A DNA stretch of 64,000 nucleotides from UBA2821 sp902763335. Its GTDB lineage: Bacteria > Bacillota > Clostridia > Lachnospirales > Lachnospiraceae. Shown piece by piece: positions 8,597 to 16,573 of this stretch (position 1 is its first letter; each line of letters opens with the position of its first letter). The stretch is from assembly GCA_052066835.1 (NCBI GenBank), contig JBQHRJ010000010.1; one strand, given 5' to 3'. Position numbers and translations under genes: made by a program. The notes beneath the pieces are model-generated. The model was not told where the DNA came from, searched no databases, and was given only the letters and a program-made list of their open reading frames with translations.

Positions 8597-9466
8597 ATGG
8601 CGTCAATGAGAGATATTCAGAGGCGTAAAACAAGTATACAGAGTACTGGACAGATTACCAAAGCCATGAAACTGGTTGCTACTGTAAAGCTTCAGAAAGC
8701 ACGTGGAAATGCTGAAAATTCAAAGCCATATTTTGACCATATGTATGAAGCAGTTAAGAGTATGCTGGCACGTTCGGGAAATATAGATCACAAATATCTC
8801 AGAACAGGCAAGAGTACAAAGAAAGCAGTAATAGTAATTACCTCAAACAGAGGTCTTGCGGGTGGTTATAATTCAAACATTGTAAAGCTTATTACCAACA
8901 ATCCGGATTTTTCAGTGGATGACACAGTCATTTACAACATAGGAAGAAAGGGTAAGGAGCTTTTGGTCAGAAAAGGTTATGATGTGAAAGCAGATTTTTC
9001 AGAGGCTGTAAATGAACCGATGTATAAGGATGCTATGGAAATATCGGATATGGTATTGTCAGATTTTGAAAATGGCGAATTTGGCGAACTATACATTGCG
9101 TACACAGTGTTTAAAAATACTGTAAGTCATATACCGACACTGGTAAAACTTCTTCCGGTGTCTGCTGAGGATGAGCAGGATGGTGATAATGATGATAGCA
9201 AGGCTAAAGTTCTCATGAATTATGAGCCGGGTGCGGAGGAAGCACTTGATATCATTATTCCGAAGTATGTGAGCAGTCTTATATATGGTGGTCTTATAGA
9301 ATCTGTTGCCAGTGAAAACGGTGCAAGAATGCAGGCTATGGATTCTGCTACGAGCAATGCGGATGATATGCTTGCAGATTTATCATTGCTGTATAACCGT
9401 GCACGTCAGGGTTCTATTACACAGGAATTAACAGAAATCATAGCCGGAGCGGAAGCGATATCGTAG
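8597..9466 (+). CDS. atpG: F1Fo ATP synthase subunit gamma
   Basis: Central rotor shaft of F1. Starting at 8597 it begins MASMRDIQRRKTSIQSTGQITKAM, like the family; an ATG two codons upstream (8591) is also possible, since AAGGCGG lies before both. The C-terminal helix has LYNRARQGSITQELTEIIAGAEA. There are 289 residues from 8597, within the usual range. Confidence 0.95.
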   Translation: MASMRDIQRRKTSIQSTGQITKAMKLVATVKLQKARGNAENSKPYFDHMYEAVKSMLARSGNIDHKYLRTGKSTKKAVIVITSNRGLAGGYNSNIVKLITNNPDFSVDDTVIYNIGRKGKELLVRKGYDVKADFSEAVNEPMYKDAMEISDMVLSDFENGEFGELYIAYTVFKNTVSHIPTLVKLLPVSAEDEQDGDNDDSKAKVLMNYEPGAEEALDIIIPKYVSSLIYGGLIESVASENGARMQAMDSATSNADDMLADLSLLYNRARQGSITQELTEIIAGAEAIS

Positions 9467-9505
9467 TAATCCGGAGATATAAAATAAGAGTGATGGAGGT
9501 AGAAA

Positions 9506-10906
9506 ATGTCAGAAAACAGCAAAAACAGACTTGGTAAAATCACTCAGATTATAGGTGCAGTACTTGACATAAAATTTAGTGCAGGTAATCTGCCTGAGAT
9601 ATATGAAGCAGTAAATATTAAAACAAAGACAGGTGTGCTTGTGGTTGAAGTTTCACAGCATCTTGGAGATGACACTGTAAGATGTATAGCCATGGGAAGC
9701 ACAGACGGACTTGTAAGAGGAATGGAAGCAGAAGCAACAGGTGCTCCTATAACCGTTCCTGTAGGAGACAATACTTTGGGACGTATGTTCAACGTACTTG
9801 GAGATCCTATAGATAACAAGCCGGCACCTGAAAATGTAGAATATTTGCCGATTCACAGAAAGGCACCTACATTTGAGGAACAGTCAACACAGGCTGAAAT
9901 ACTTGAAACAGGAATTAAAGTAGTTGATCTTCTGTGCCCATATCAGAAAGGTGGAAAGATTGGTCTTTTTGGTGGTGCAGGAGTTGGTAAGACAGTTCTT
10001 ATACAGGAACTTATCAGAAACATAGCAACAGAGCATGGTGGATATTCAGTATTTACCGGTGTTGGTGAGAGAACAAGAGAAGGTAATGACCTTTATTATG
10101 AAATGAAGGATTCCGGAGTTATAAATAAGACAACGATGGTGTTCGGACAGATGAATGAGCCACCGGGAGCCAGAATGAGAGTAGGACTTACAGGACTTAC
10201 TATGGCTGAATATTTCCGTGATCAGGGTGGAAAGGATGTATTGTTATTTATTGATAATATTTTCCGTTTTACTCAGGCCGGTTCAGAGGTTTCAGCGCTT
10301 CTCGGACGTATGCCTTCAGCGGTTGGATACCAGCCGACACTGCAGACAGAGATGGGTGCACTTCAGGAAAGAATTACATCAACAAAGAACGGATCAATCA
10401 CATCGGTTCAGGCTGTATATGTGCCTGCGGATGATTTGACTGACCCGGCTCCGGCAACAACATTTGCCCATCTGGATGCAACAACAGTATTGTCGCGTTC
10501 CATAGTTGAGCTTGGTATATATCCGGCAGTTGATCCTCTTGAGTCAACATCAAGAATACTTGATCCGAGAATAGTCGGAGAGGAGCACTATAAAGTAGCC
10601 AGAGGTGTTCAGGAGATTCTTCAGAAGTACAAAGAACTTCAGGATATTATTGCTATTCTTGGTATGGATGAGCTTTCAGAGGAAGATAAAGTCACTGTAT
10701 CAAGAGCGAGAAAGGTGCAGAGATTCCTGTCACAGCCGTTCTTCGTTGCAGGACAGTTTACAGGACTTGAAGGAAGATATGTTCCTGTCAGTGAGACTAT
10801 TCAGGGATTCAAAGAGATTATTGAAGGTAAACATGATGACATTCCTGAGAGCTATTTCCTGAATGCGGGAAGCATCGATGATGTTCTTGCAAGAGTGAAG
10901 AACTAG
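9506..10906 (+). CDS. atpD: F1Fo ATP synthase subunit beta
   Basis: Catalytic F1 subunit. P-loop GGAGVGKT, the catalytic VGERTREGNDLYYEM stretch, and LLFIDNIFRFTQAGSEVSALLGRMPSAVGYQ are all intact over 466 residues. GATGGAGG provides the ribosome binding site. Confidence 0.98.
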   Translation: MSENSKNRLGKITQIIGAVLDIKFSAGNLPEIYEAVNIKTKTGVLVVEVSQHLGDDTVRCIAMGSTDGLVRGMEAEATGAPITVPVGDNTLGRMFNVLGDPIDNKPAPENVEYLPIHRKAPTFEEQSTQAEILETGIKVVDLLCPYQKGGKIGLFGGAGVGKTVLIQELIRNIATEHGGYSVFTGVGERTREGNDLYYEMKDSGVINKTTMVFGQMNEPPGARMRVGLTGLTMAEYFRDQGGKDVLLFIDNIFRFTQAGSEVSALLGRMPSAVGYQPTLQTEMGALQERITSTKNGSITSVQAVYVPADDLTDPAPATTFAHLDATTVLSRSIVELGIYPAVDPLESTSRILDPRIVGEEHYKVARGVQEILQKYKELQDIIAILGMDELSEEDKVTVSRARKVQRFLSQPFFVAGQFTGLEGRYVPVSETIQGFKEIIEGKHDDIPESYFLNAGSIDDVLARVKN

Positions 10907-10939
10907 CTTGTCAGCTCTTAGAAAGGGAATGGTGTCGGT

Positions 10940-11347
10940 ATGGCAGATGAGAATTTATTTACATTGCAGATAATTTCGCCGGACAGAATATTTTACGAAG
11001 GTGAAGCTTCATTTGTGGAAATGGTAACAAGCGAAGGCGAAATTGGTGTGTATAAAAATCATATTCCCATGACCAATATACTTGTTCCGGGAATAGTAAA
11101 AATACATGAGTCAAATGGAGTGAAGGAAGCAGCTGTTCACGCCGGATTCGTGGAAATATTGCCAGATAAGATTGTTATAATGGCTGAAGTTGCCGAATGG
11201 CCTGATGAAATCGATATAAACAGGGCTGAAGAGGCAAGAAAGAGAGCTGAGAGACGATTAAGCAGTAATGGTTCAGAGATAAATGTTGCAAGAGCTGAGG
11301 CTGCATTAAAGAGATCGCTTACAAGAATACAATTAAAAGGCAAATAA
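10940..11347 (+). CDS. atpC: F1Fo ATP synthase subunit epsilon
   Basis: Last gene of the operon. It has the N-terminal beta-sandwich (LQIISPDRIFYEGEASFVEM, GEIGVYKNHIPM) and the C-terminal two-helix region that can inhibit ATP hydrolysis (DEIDINRAEEARKRAERRL). Its length of 135 residues is normal. A strong terminator follows. Confidence 0.95.
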   Translation: MADENLFTLQIISPDRIFYEGEASFVEMVTSEGEIGVYKNHIPMTNILVPGIVKIHESNGVKEAAVHAGFVEILPDKIVIMAEVAEWPDEIDINRAEEARKRAERRLSSNGSEINVARAEAALKRSLTRIQLKGK

Positions 11348-11358
11348 ATTTGAAAAGA

Positions 11359-11398
11359 GGAAACAGAGACGGAAACGTTTTTGTTTCTTCTTTTTTTT
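11359..11398 (+). terminator. Intrinsic terminator of the ATP synthase operon
   Basis: GAAACAGAGAC (11360-11370) pairs over all 11 positions, two of them G-T wobbles, with GTTTTTGTTTC (11377-11387) around a six-base loop. A long T-run follows. Confidence 0.9.
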
Positions 11399-11460
11399 GG
11401 TATATTGTTCATGCATACCGTCAATACTCTGTTTAATATTATTACAGGGAGTGAGGGAAT

Positions 11461-12213
11461 ATGAACAAATTACTGCTAAATATAGCTGCAATAATGGCAG
11501 CCGTTGTTGTCATAAACTGTTTCGTGAAGGTTGATAATACTGATGAGGTGGCACTGGCCCGTGTGCTTGATGAAGACATGTATTATGATGTTGAGAGCAA
11601 CGTTGAGTCAGCGATATATATTGGAAATAAGTATATGAATGATGATGAAAGGAAAGAAATGTTAGTAAATATTGCAGAAGGTCTTGGGATAAAAAGTGAT
11701 TATGACATGGTATCCGAAAACACAGATACGGGCAGAACTCTTATATTATCCAAAAAGGCAAAATCTGCTTCCACATATATAAAATTAACAACAGTTGAAC
11801 GTCAGGTAAGTAACAGTCAGATATCATTATCACAGTACTTATACACCAGAATGGAGTTTGAAGGCTCTCCGGAAAGTGCCGTGTATTATAAGGAAAAGCT
11901 GGATGGCATATTGAAAAAGATGGGATATAATGAAAATTCATCCGTAAATTATACAGGCAAATGTGCAGGAAATTTGTCTAAAACCCAGAAAAATAAAATA
12001 ACGTCGGACATTATAAGGAATCTTAGCGGAAAGGAAACTGACCGTGTATGTACAGATGATATATATACGGTATACGGTTATTCAGAGTATATTCCGGGAG
12101 AAGTCCGCGTGGACGGCAGAAAAACAAATTTTAATCTTGCGTTCAGTTATGATGAAAATGAAAACGCAACAATACTTCATATATCGGCACCGATAATTAC
12201 GGCAGATTATTAA
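11461..12213 (+). CDS. YwmB-like secreted/membrane-anchored protein
   Basis: 250 residues with an N-terminal hydrophobic segment (about 4-22), then a soluble domain that resembles the YwmB (DUF1779, TATA-box-binding-like fold) family. The best matching part is the C-terminal YGYSEYIPGEVRVDG...NLAFSYDENENATILHISAPIITADY. YwmB genes lie close to atpC in Bacillus, so position supports the call. The function of the family is not established. It has its own ribosome binding site (GGGAGTGAGGG). Confidence 0.6.
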   Translation: MNKLLLNIAAIMAAVVVINCFVKVDNTDEVALARVLDEDMYYDVESNVESAIYIGNKYMNDDERKEMLVNIAEGLGIKSDYDMVSENTDTGRTLILSKKAKSASTYIKLTTVERQVSNSQISLSQYLYTRMEFEGSPESAVYYKEKLDGILKKMGYNENSSVNYTGKCAGNLSKTQKNKITSDIIRNLSGKETDRVCTDDIYTVYGYSEYIPGEVRVDGRKTNFNLAFSYDENENATILHISAPIITADY

Positions 12214-12278
12214 GGGTAGTAACACAGAAGTGGCGTTTGCATATAATATCGTAACGATATTTATTTTGAGGTGCAGAA

Positions 12279-12644
12279 ATGGACCGGTTTTATAATGATT
12301 ATTACATGAATTATCCATATTATGACATATTTTCAAGAAGAAATGATGAATCGAGGGATATGATTTATATGAGAAAAATGTATCCTGAAACCATGATGGA
12401 GATACAACAGATTGTCGATGATGAGTGTGATATGATGGAATATGACGGCAGTCTTATGTTTGATGAATATCCGGACAGAATAATGCTGGACAGATTTCGG
12501 GTAAAAGTGTGTGACCGTGTACATGGTGAATGTAAATGTGTGGAAAAATGTAAAGATAAGGACATGGTGAATGATGCAGTGTCAGTAATGCTTTGTAATG
12601 AAATGTGCAGAAGAAGATGCAGGAGAAGAAATTGCAGATATTGA
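12279..12644 (+). CDS. Hypothetical acidic/cysteine-rich small protein
   Basis: 121 residues, not recognised as a characterised family. The N-terminus is Tyr-rich (DRFYNDYYMNYPYYDIF). The middle, YPETMMEIQQIVDDECDMMEYDGSLMFDEYPD, resembles short clostridial proteins that contain similar YP...CD...YDGS..YDEYPD motifs. The C-terminus is Cys- and Arg-rich (CNEMCRRRCRRRNCRY). The Tyr/Cys-rich make-up would suit a spore-coat-associated protein, but that is speculation. GAGGTG precedes the ATG. Confidence 0.6.
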   Translation: MDRFYNDYYMNYPYYDIFSRRNDESRDMIYMRKMYPETMMEIQQIVDDECDMMEYDGSLMFDEYPDRIMLDRFRVKVCDRVHGECKCVEKCKDKDMVNDAVSVMLCNEMCRRRCRRRNCRY

Positions 12645-12656
12645 TAAAAATTTAAC

Positions 12657-12684
12657 TTTACAAATCAGAAAAAAGTATTATACT
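12657..12684 (+). promoter_or_regulatory. Predicted promoter of the riboflavin operon
   Basis: TTTACA, 16 bases, then TATACT (5 of 6 to consensus at both boxes). The -10 ends about 18 bases before the FMN riboswitch aptamer. Confidence 0.65.
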
Positions 12685-12701
12685 AAAGGAGAAATAGATG
12701 A

Positions 12702-12822
12702 AACTTCAGGGCAGGGTGAAAGTCCCTACCGGCGGTATAGCCCGCGAGCGGTTGTATATATGATACGATTGCCGATTCGGTGAAATTCCGAGGCCGACAG
12801 TAAAGTCTGGATGAGAGAAGTT
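12702..12822 (+). ncRNA. FMN riboswitch (RFN element)
   Basis: The conserved RFN segments are easy to see in order: CTTCAGGGCAGGGTG, CCCTACCGGCGGTA, AGCCCGCGAGCG, GATTCGGTGAAATTCCG, AGGCCGACAGTAAAGTC and GGATGAGAGAAG. Binding of FMN would favour the terminator at 12880 and shut down the rib genes. It regulates ribD, ribE, ribBA and ribH. Confidence 0.97.
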
Positions 12823-12879
12823 TGATATAGTTTGTGTATGCAGAATAATAGATGCATGCATATTTATATTGAATTAGGT

Positions 12880-12908
12880 GCCCCGGGTTTTCAGAAATCC
12901 GGGGCTTT
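12880..12908 (+). terminator. Riboswitch-controlled transcription terminator before ribD
   Basis: GCCCCGGGTTT pairs fully (one G-T) with AAATCCGGGGC around the loop TCAG. A T-rich run follows. It lies about 57 bases after the aptamer, as expected for an FMN riboswitch expression platform. Confidence 0.9.
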
Positions 12909-13000
12909 CTTGTTGTTGCACAAGACCGGCAGGCGTCACAATTTGGTTTTGTGACAGATACATCTCTTCACGAATAAGTCACTCGGAAAGGAGTAGAAAA

Positions 13001-14116
13001 ATGGACGAGAAATACATGAAAAGAGCCATTGAGCTTGCAAAACTTGGAGCAGGACATACAAATCCAAACCCTCTGGTTGGATGTGTGGTTGTAAAAGATG
13101 GAAAAATAATCAGTGAAGGATACCATGAGAAATATGGTGAATTTCACGCAGAAAGAAATGCACTTTTAAGGTGTACCGAGAATACAGAAGGTGCTGAACT
13201 TTATGTTACATTGGAGCCGTGCTGTCATCAGGGAAAAACGCCGCCATGTACCGACATTATCATTGAAAAGGGGATAAAAAGAGTATATGTGGGAAGCAGT
13301 GATCCGAACCCTCTGGTAGACGGTGGCGGAAATAAAAAACTTCGGGATAACGGCATAGAAGTAATAGAACATGTTATGGAAAGAGAATGTGATGCTCTGA
13401 ACGAAATCTTTTTTCATTATATCAGTAAAAAGACACCATTTGTTGCCATGAAATATGCCATGACTCTTGATGGCAAGATTGCAGCATTTACAGGCGATTC
13501 CAAATGGGTAACGGGCGAAGAGGCGAGAAAACATGTACACTATCTTAGGAAAAGATATGCCGGAATAATGGCAGGGATAGGTACAGTGCTGGCAGATGAC
13601 CCTATGCTTAACTGCCGCATAGAGGATGGCGTAGATCCGGTAAGAATAATATGTGATTCAGCTTTAAGGATACCGGAGAATTCTAATATAGTAAAGACTG
13701 CCTGTGATATAAAGACTATAGTAGCATGCAGTGATAGAGCAGATGAATCCGCGGAGAAAAATTTAACTGAAAAGGGTGTGCATGTAGTCAGAGTAGCGTC
13801 ACTCAAAAATGGCAGACTGGATTTGAAATGGCTTATGCAGTATCTTGGACAGGATATGAAAATTGACAGCATATTGTTAGAAGGCGGGGGAACATTAAAT
13901 GCCTCGGCACTTGAACAAAACATTGTAAACAAAATATATGCTTATATAGCTCCAAAACTTATAGGCGGCGCAGATGCAAAGTCGCCGATAGAAGGCAGGG
14001 GCATAGAATATATGAAGGATGCTGTAAATGCAGAGGATGTGCATGTACAGATGCTTGGAAATGATATTTGTATAGAAGGCAGAATTAAGGAGGTGGACGA
14101 ATGTTTACCGGAATAA
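13001..14116 (+). CDS. ribD: Bifunctional riboflavin deaminase/reductase RibD
   Basis: Deaminates and then reduces the pyrimidine intermediate in riboflavin synthesis. The N-terminal deaminase domain has the zinc motifs HAERNAL and PCCHQGKTPPC; the C-terminal reductase domain starts near FVAMKYAMTLDGKIA. The start at 13001 follows AAAGGAG and gives 371 residues; the frame is open further upstream, but that stretch runs through the terminator hairpin. The end overlaps ribE by 16 bases. Confidence 0.96.
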   Translation: MDEKYMKRAIELAKLGAGHTNPNPLVGCVVVKDGKIISEGYHEKYGEFHAERNALLRCTENTEGAELYVTLEPCCHQGKTPPCTDIIIEKGIKRVYVGSSDPNPLVDGGGNKKLRDNGIEVIEHVMERECDALNEIFFHYISKKTPFVAMKYAMTLDGKIAAFTGDSKWVTGEEARKHVHYLRKRYAGIMAGIGTVLADDPMLNCRIEDGVDPVRIICDSALRIPENSNIVKTACDIKTIVACSDRADESAEKNLTEKGVHVVRVASLKNGRLDLKWLMQYLGQDMKIDSILLEGGGTLNASALEQNIVNKIYAYIAPKLIGGADAKSPIEGRGIEYMKDAVNAEDVHVQMLGNDICIEGRIKEVDECLPE

Positions 14117-14751
14117 TCGAGGAGCAGGGAGAAATAGAATCCGTTACCAGAGGGAGCAATTCGGCAGTACTATCCGTGAAATGCAGTAAAGTATTGGAAA
14201 ATACGAAAATAGGTGACAGCATTGCAGTCAATGGAGTCTGCCTTACCGTAACTACATTACATTCGGATGGGTATACGGCTGATGTGATGCATGAGACGTT
14301 GGACAGAAGCGGACTTGGCAGACTGAAAAAAGGTGACAGAGTGAATCTGGAACGTGCCATGGCGGCGGATGGAAGATTCGGAGGTCATATAGTATCAGGC
14401 CACATTGACGGCGTTGGCACAATAGCAGATATATCTGAGGATGATAATGCGGTGTGGTTTACCGTAAATGCATCTGCTGAGATACTCAGATATGTAGTTG
14501 AAAAAGGCTCGATTGCCATAGACGGAATAAGTCTTACTGTTGCATATACGGATGATACATGCTTTAAGGTATCGACCATTCCGCATACAAGAAAAGCAAC
14601 AAATCTGGCTGTGAAGAAAGTAGGAGACAGTGTAAATCTTGAATGTGATATTATAGGTAAATATGTAGAAAAACTTATGATGCCTAAGAAAGAAAATATT
14701 AAAACAAGCAATATAACAGCAGATTTTCTGGCAGAAAATGGATTTATATAG
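14101..14751 (+). CDS. ribE: Riboflavin synthase alpha chain
   Basis: Dismutates two 6,7-dimethyl-8-ribityllumazine molecules to riboflavin. The protein has 216 residues in two tandem lumazine-binding barrels: MFTGIIEEQG...AVNGVCLTV in the first and GGHIVSGHIDG...IDGISLTV in the second. AAGGAGG inside ribD is its ribosome binding site. Confidence 0.96.
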   Translation: MFTGIIEEQGEIESVTRGSNSAVLSVKCSKVLENTKIGDSIAVNGVCLTVTTLHSDGYTADVMHETLDRSGLGRLKKGDRVNLERAMAADGRFGGHIVSGHIDGVGTIADISEDDNAVWFTVNASAEILRYVVEKGSIAIDGISLTVAYTDDTCFKVSTIPHTRKATNLAVKKVGDSVNLECDIIGKYVEKLMMPKKENIKTSNITADFLAENGFI

Positions 14752-14769
14752 TAGAAAGGAAGATGAAAT

Positions 14770-15972
14770 ATGGCAGGAATAGGAACAATAAGTCAGGCAG
14801 TTGAAGATTTAAGAAACGGAAAGATAATTCTCGTTATTGATGATCCTGACAGAGAAAATGAGGGAGACTTCATATGTGCGGCAGAATTTGCCACAACAGA
14901 AAATGTAAACTTTATGGCTACACATGGAAAAGGTCTTATATGTATGCCTATGAGTAAGGAGTTATGTGAAAAGCTGGATTTGAAACAGATGGTTGATAAC
15001 AATACGGATAACCATTCCACAGCATTTACGGTATCAATTGACCATAAGGATACGACAACGGGAATATCTGCTGTTGAACGTTCCATGACAGCAATGAAGG
15101 TCGTGGATGATGATGCAAAACCGGAAGATTTCAGAAGACCGGGACATATGTTTCCGCTCGAAGCAAGAGAAGGCGGCGTATTAAAGAGGGACGGACATAC
15201 AGAAGCAACTGTGGATCTTGTCAAGATTGCAGGACTTAAGGAATGCGGCCTATGCTGCGAGATAATGAGAGATGACGGAACAATGATGAGAACTACAGAG
15301 CTTATTGAACTGGCTGACAGATTCGGCATCACGGTTATCACTATAGCAGATCTTATTAAATACAGACTTGAGAAAGAAAGTCTTATTGAAAGAGTTGCCG
15401 AGGCTAAGCTTCCTACAAAATATGGGGAATTCAATATTATCGGATTCCAGAATAAGTTAAACGGAGAACATCACATTGCACTTACCATGGGTGATGTATC
15501 AGACGGTGAGCCGGTGCTTTGCAGGGTTCATTCAGAGTGTTTTACCGGAGATGTTCTTGGCTCTTACAGATGTGACTGTGGTGAGCAGCTTGACAAGGCA
15601 CTTAAAATGATAGCTGAGGAAAAACGCGGAATATTAATCTACCTCCGTCAGGAAGGAAGAGGAATAGGTCTTATAAACAAAATAAAGGCTTATGCACTTC
15701 AGGAGCAGGGGTATGACACGGTCGAGGCCAATATAAAGCTCGGATTCCCTGCTGATATGAGAGAGTACGGAATAGGCGCACAGATGCTTTACAATCTCGG
15801 TGCAAAAAAACTCAGACTTATGACAAATAATCCGAAAAAGATTACCGGACTGTCAGGATATGGTATTACAATAGAAGAAAGAGTTCCGATACAGATAAAA
15901 GCAAAAAAAGAAGATTTGTTCTATCTTATGACAAAACAGAACAAAATGGAACATATGACAAATTATAAATAA
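14770..15972 (+). CDS. ribBA: RibBA: DHBP synthase / GTP cyclohydrolase II
   Basis: Supplies both precursors of riboflavin. The N-terminal DHBP synthase domain shows DDPDRENEGDF and THGKGLICMP; the C-terminal GTP cyclohydrolase II domain shows the zinc site CFTGDVLGSYRCDCGEQL and LRQEGRGIGL. It has 400 residues, both halves complete. AGAAAGGAAG precedes the ATG. Confidence 0.97.
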   Translation: MAGIGTISQAVEDLRNGKIILVIDDPDRENEGDFICAAEFATTENVNFMATHGKGLICMPMSKELCEKLDLKQMVDNNTDNHSTAFTVSIDHKDTTTGISAVERSMTAMKVVDDDAKPEDFRRPGHMFPLEAREGGVLKRDGHTEATVDLVKIAGLKECGLCCEIMRDDGTMMRTTELIELADRFGITVITIADLIKYRLEKESLIERVAEAKLPTKYGEFNIIGFQNKLNGEHHIALTMGDVSDGEPVLCRVHSECFTGDVLGSYRCDCGEQLDKALKMIAEEKRGILIYLRQEGRGIGLINKIKAYALQEQGYDTVEANIKLGFPADMREYGIGAQMLYNLGAKKLRLMTNNPKKITGLSGYGITIEERVPIQIKAKKEDLFYLMTKQNKMEHMTNYK

Positions 15973-15999
15973 AAATATAAGAAATGGAGAGAAATTAAA

Positions 16000-16461
16000 A
16001 TGAAAAAAATTGAAGGAAACGTAATAGGAAGTAACATCAAAGTAGGAATTATTGCAGCAAGATTTAATGAATTTATTGTAAGCAGACTTGTTGGCGGAGC
16101 ACAGGACGCTCTTGTAAGACATGGTGTAAACGATGATGATATCAGCGTGGCATATGTACCGGGGGCCTTTGAGATACCGCTTGCCGCAAAGAAGATGGCA
16201 CAGAGCGGAAAGTATGATGCGGTTATATGTCTTGGAGCGGTAATAAAAGGTGCAACAAGTCATTATGATTATGTATGTGCAGAGGTTAGTAAAGGGGTGG
16301 CATCAGTATCACTTGAGACAGGTGTTCCTGTATTATTCGGAGTGCTGACAACAGACAATATTGAGCAGGCAATCGAGAGAGCAGGCACAAAAGCCGGAAA
16401 CAAAGGATATGATGTTGCATGCTCAGCTATAGAAATGGTAAATTTATTCAAAGAGTTCTAA
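16000..16461 (+). CDS. ribH: 6,7-dimethyl-8-ribityllumazine synthase
   Basis: Condenses the RibD-pathway pyrimidine with the RibBA butanone phosphate. The family motifs AARFNEF, VPGAFEIPLAAKKMA and the active-site GAVIKGATSHYDYVC are intact in 153 residues. Last gene of the rib operon; no clear terminator is seen before the next promoter. Confidence 0.97.
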   Translation: MKKIEGNVIGSNIKVGIIAARFNEFIVSRLVGGAQDALVRHGVNDDDISVAYVPGAFEIPLAAKKMAQSGKYDAVICLGAVIKGATSHYDYVCAEVSKGVASVSLETGVPVLFGVLTTDNIEQAIERAGTKAGNKGYDVACSAIEMVNLFKEF

Positions 16462-16479
16462 AATTTTGATTAAACTTCA

Positions 16480-16507
16480 TTGACAAATAAAAAACAGATG
16501 ATATAAT
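16480..16507 (+). promoter_or_regulatory. Near-consensus promoter for the secreted repeat protein
   Basis: Perfect TTGACA, a 16-base spacer and perfect TATAAT, the best-matching promoter I found in the window. It suggests high expression of the downstream gene. Confidence 0.85.
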
Positions 16508-16573
16508 AAACACTAAGTGTCGAAAAAGCTTTAACATTAAACAATTACAATTTAATAGGAGGATGAAAAAAAG

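Noticed and set aside
12878..13000. N-terminal extension of RibD by 41 residues
   Set aside because: It would start in the riboswitch terminator hairpin, lacks a ribosome binding site, and its composition is unlike RibD; ATG 13001 has AAAGGAG.
14793..15434. Long minus-strand frame inside ribBA
   Set aside because: It lies fully within a conserved gene, is Ser-rich as expected for an antisense shadow, and has no ribosome binding site.
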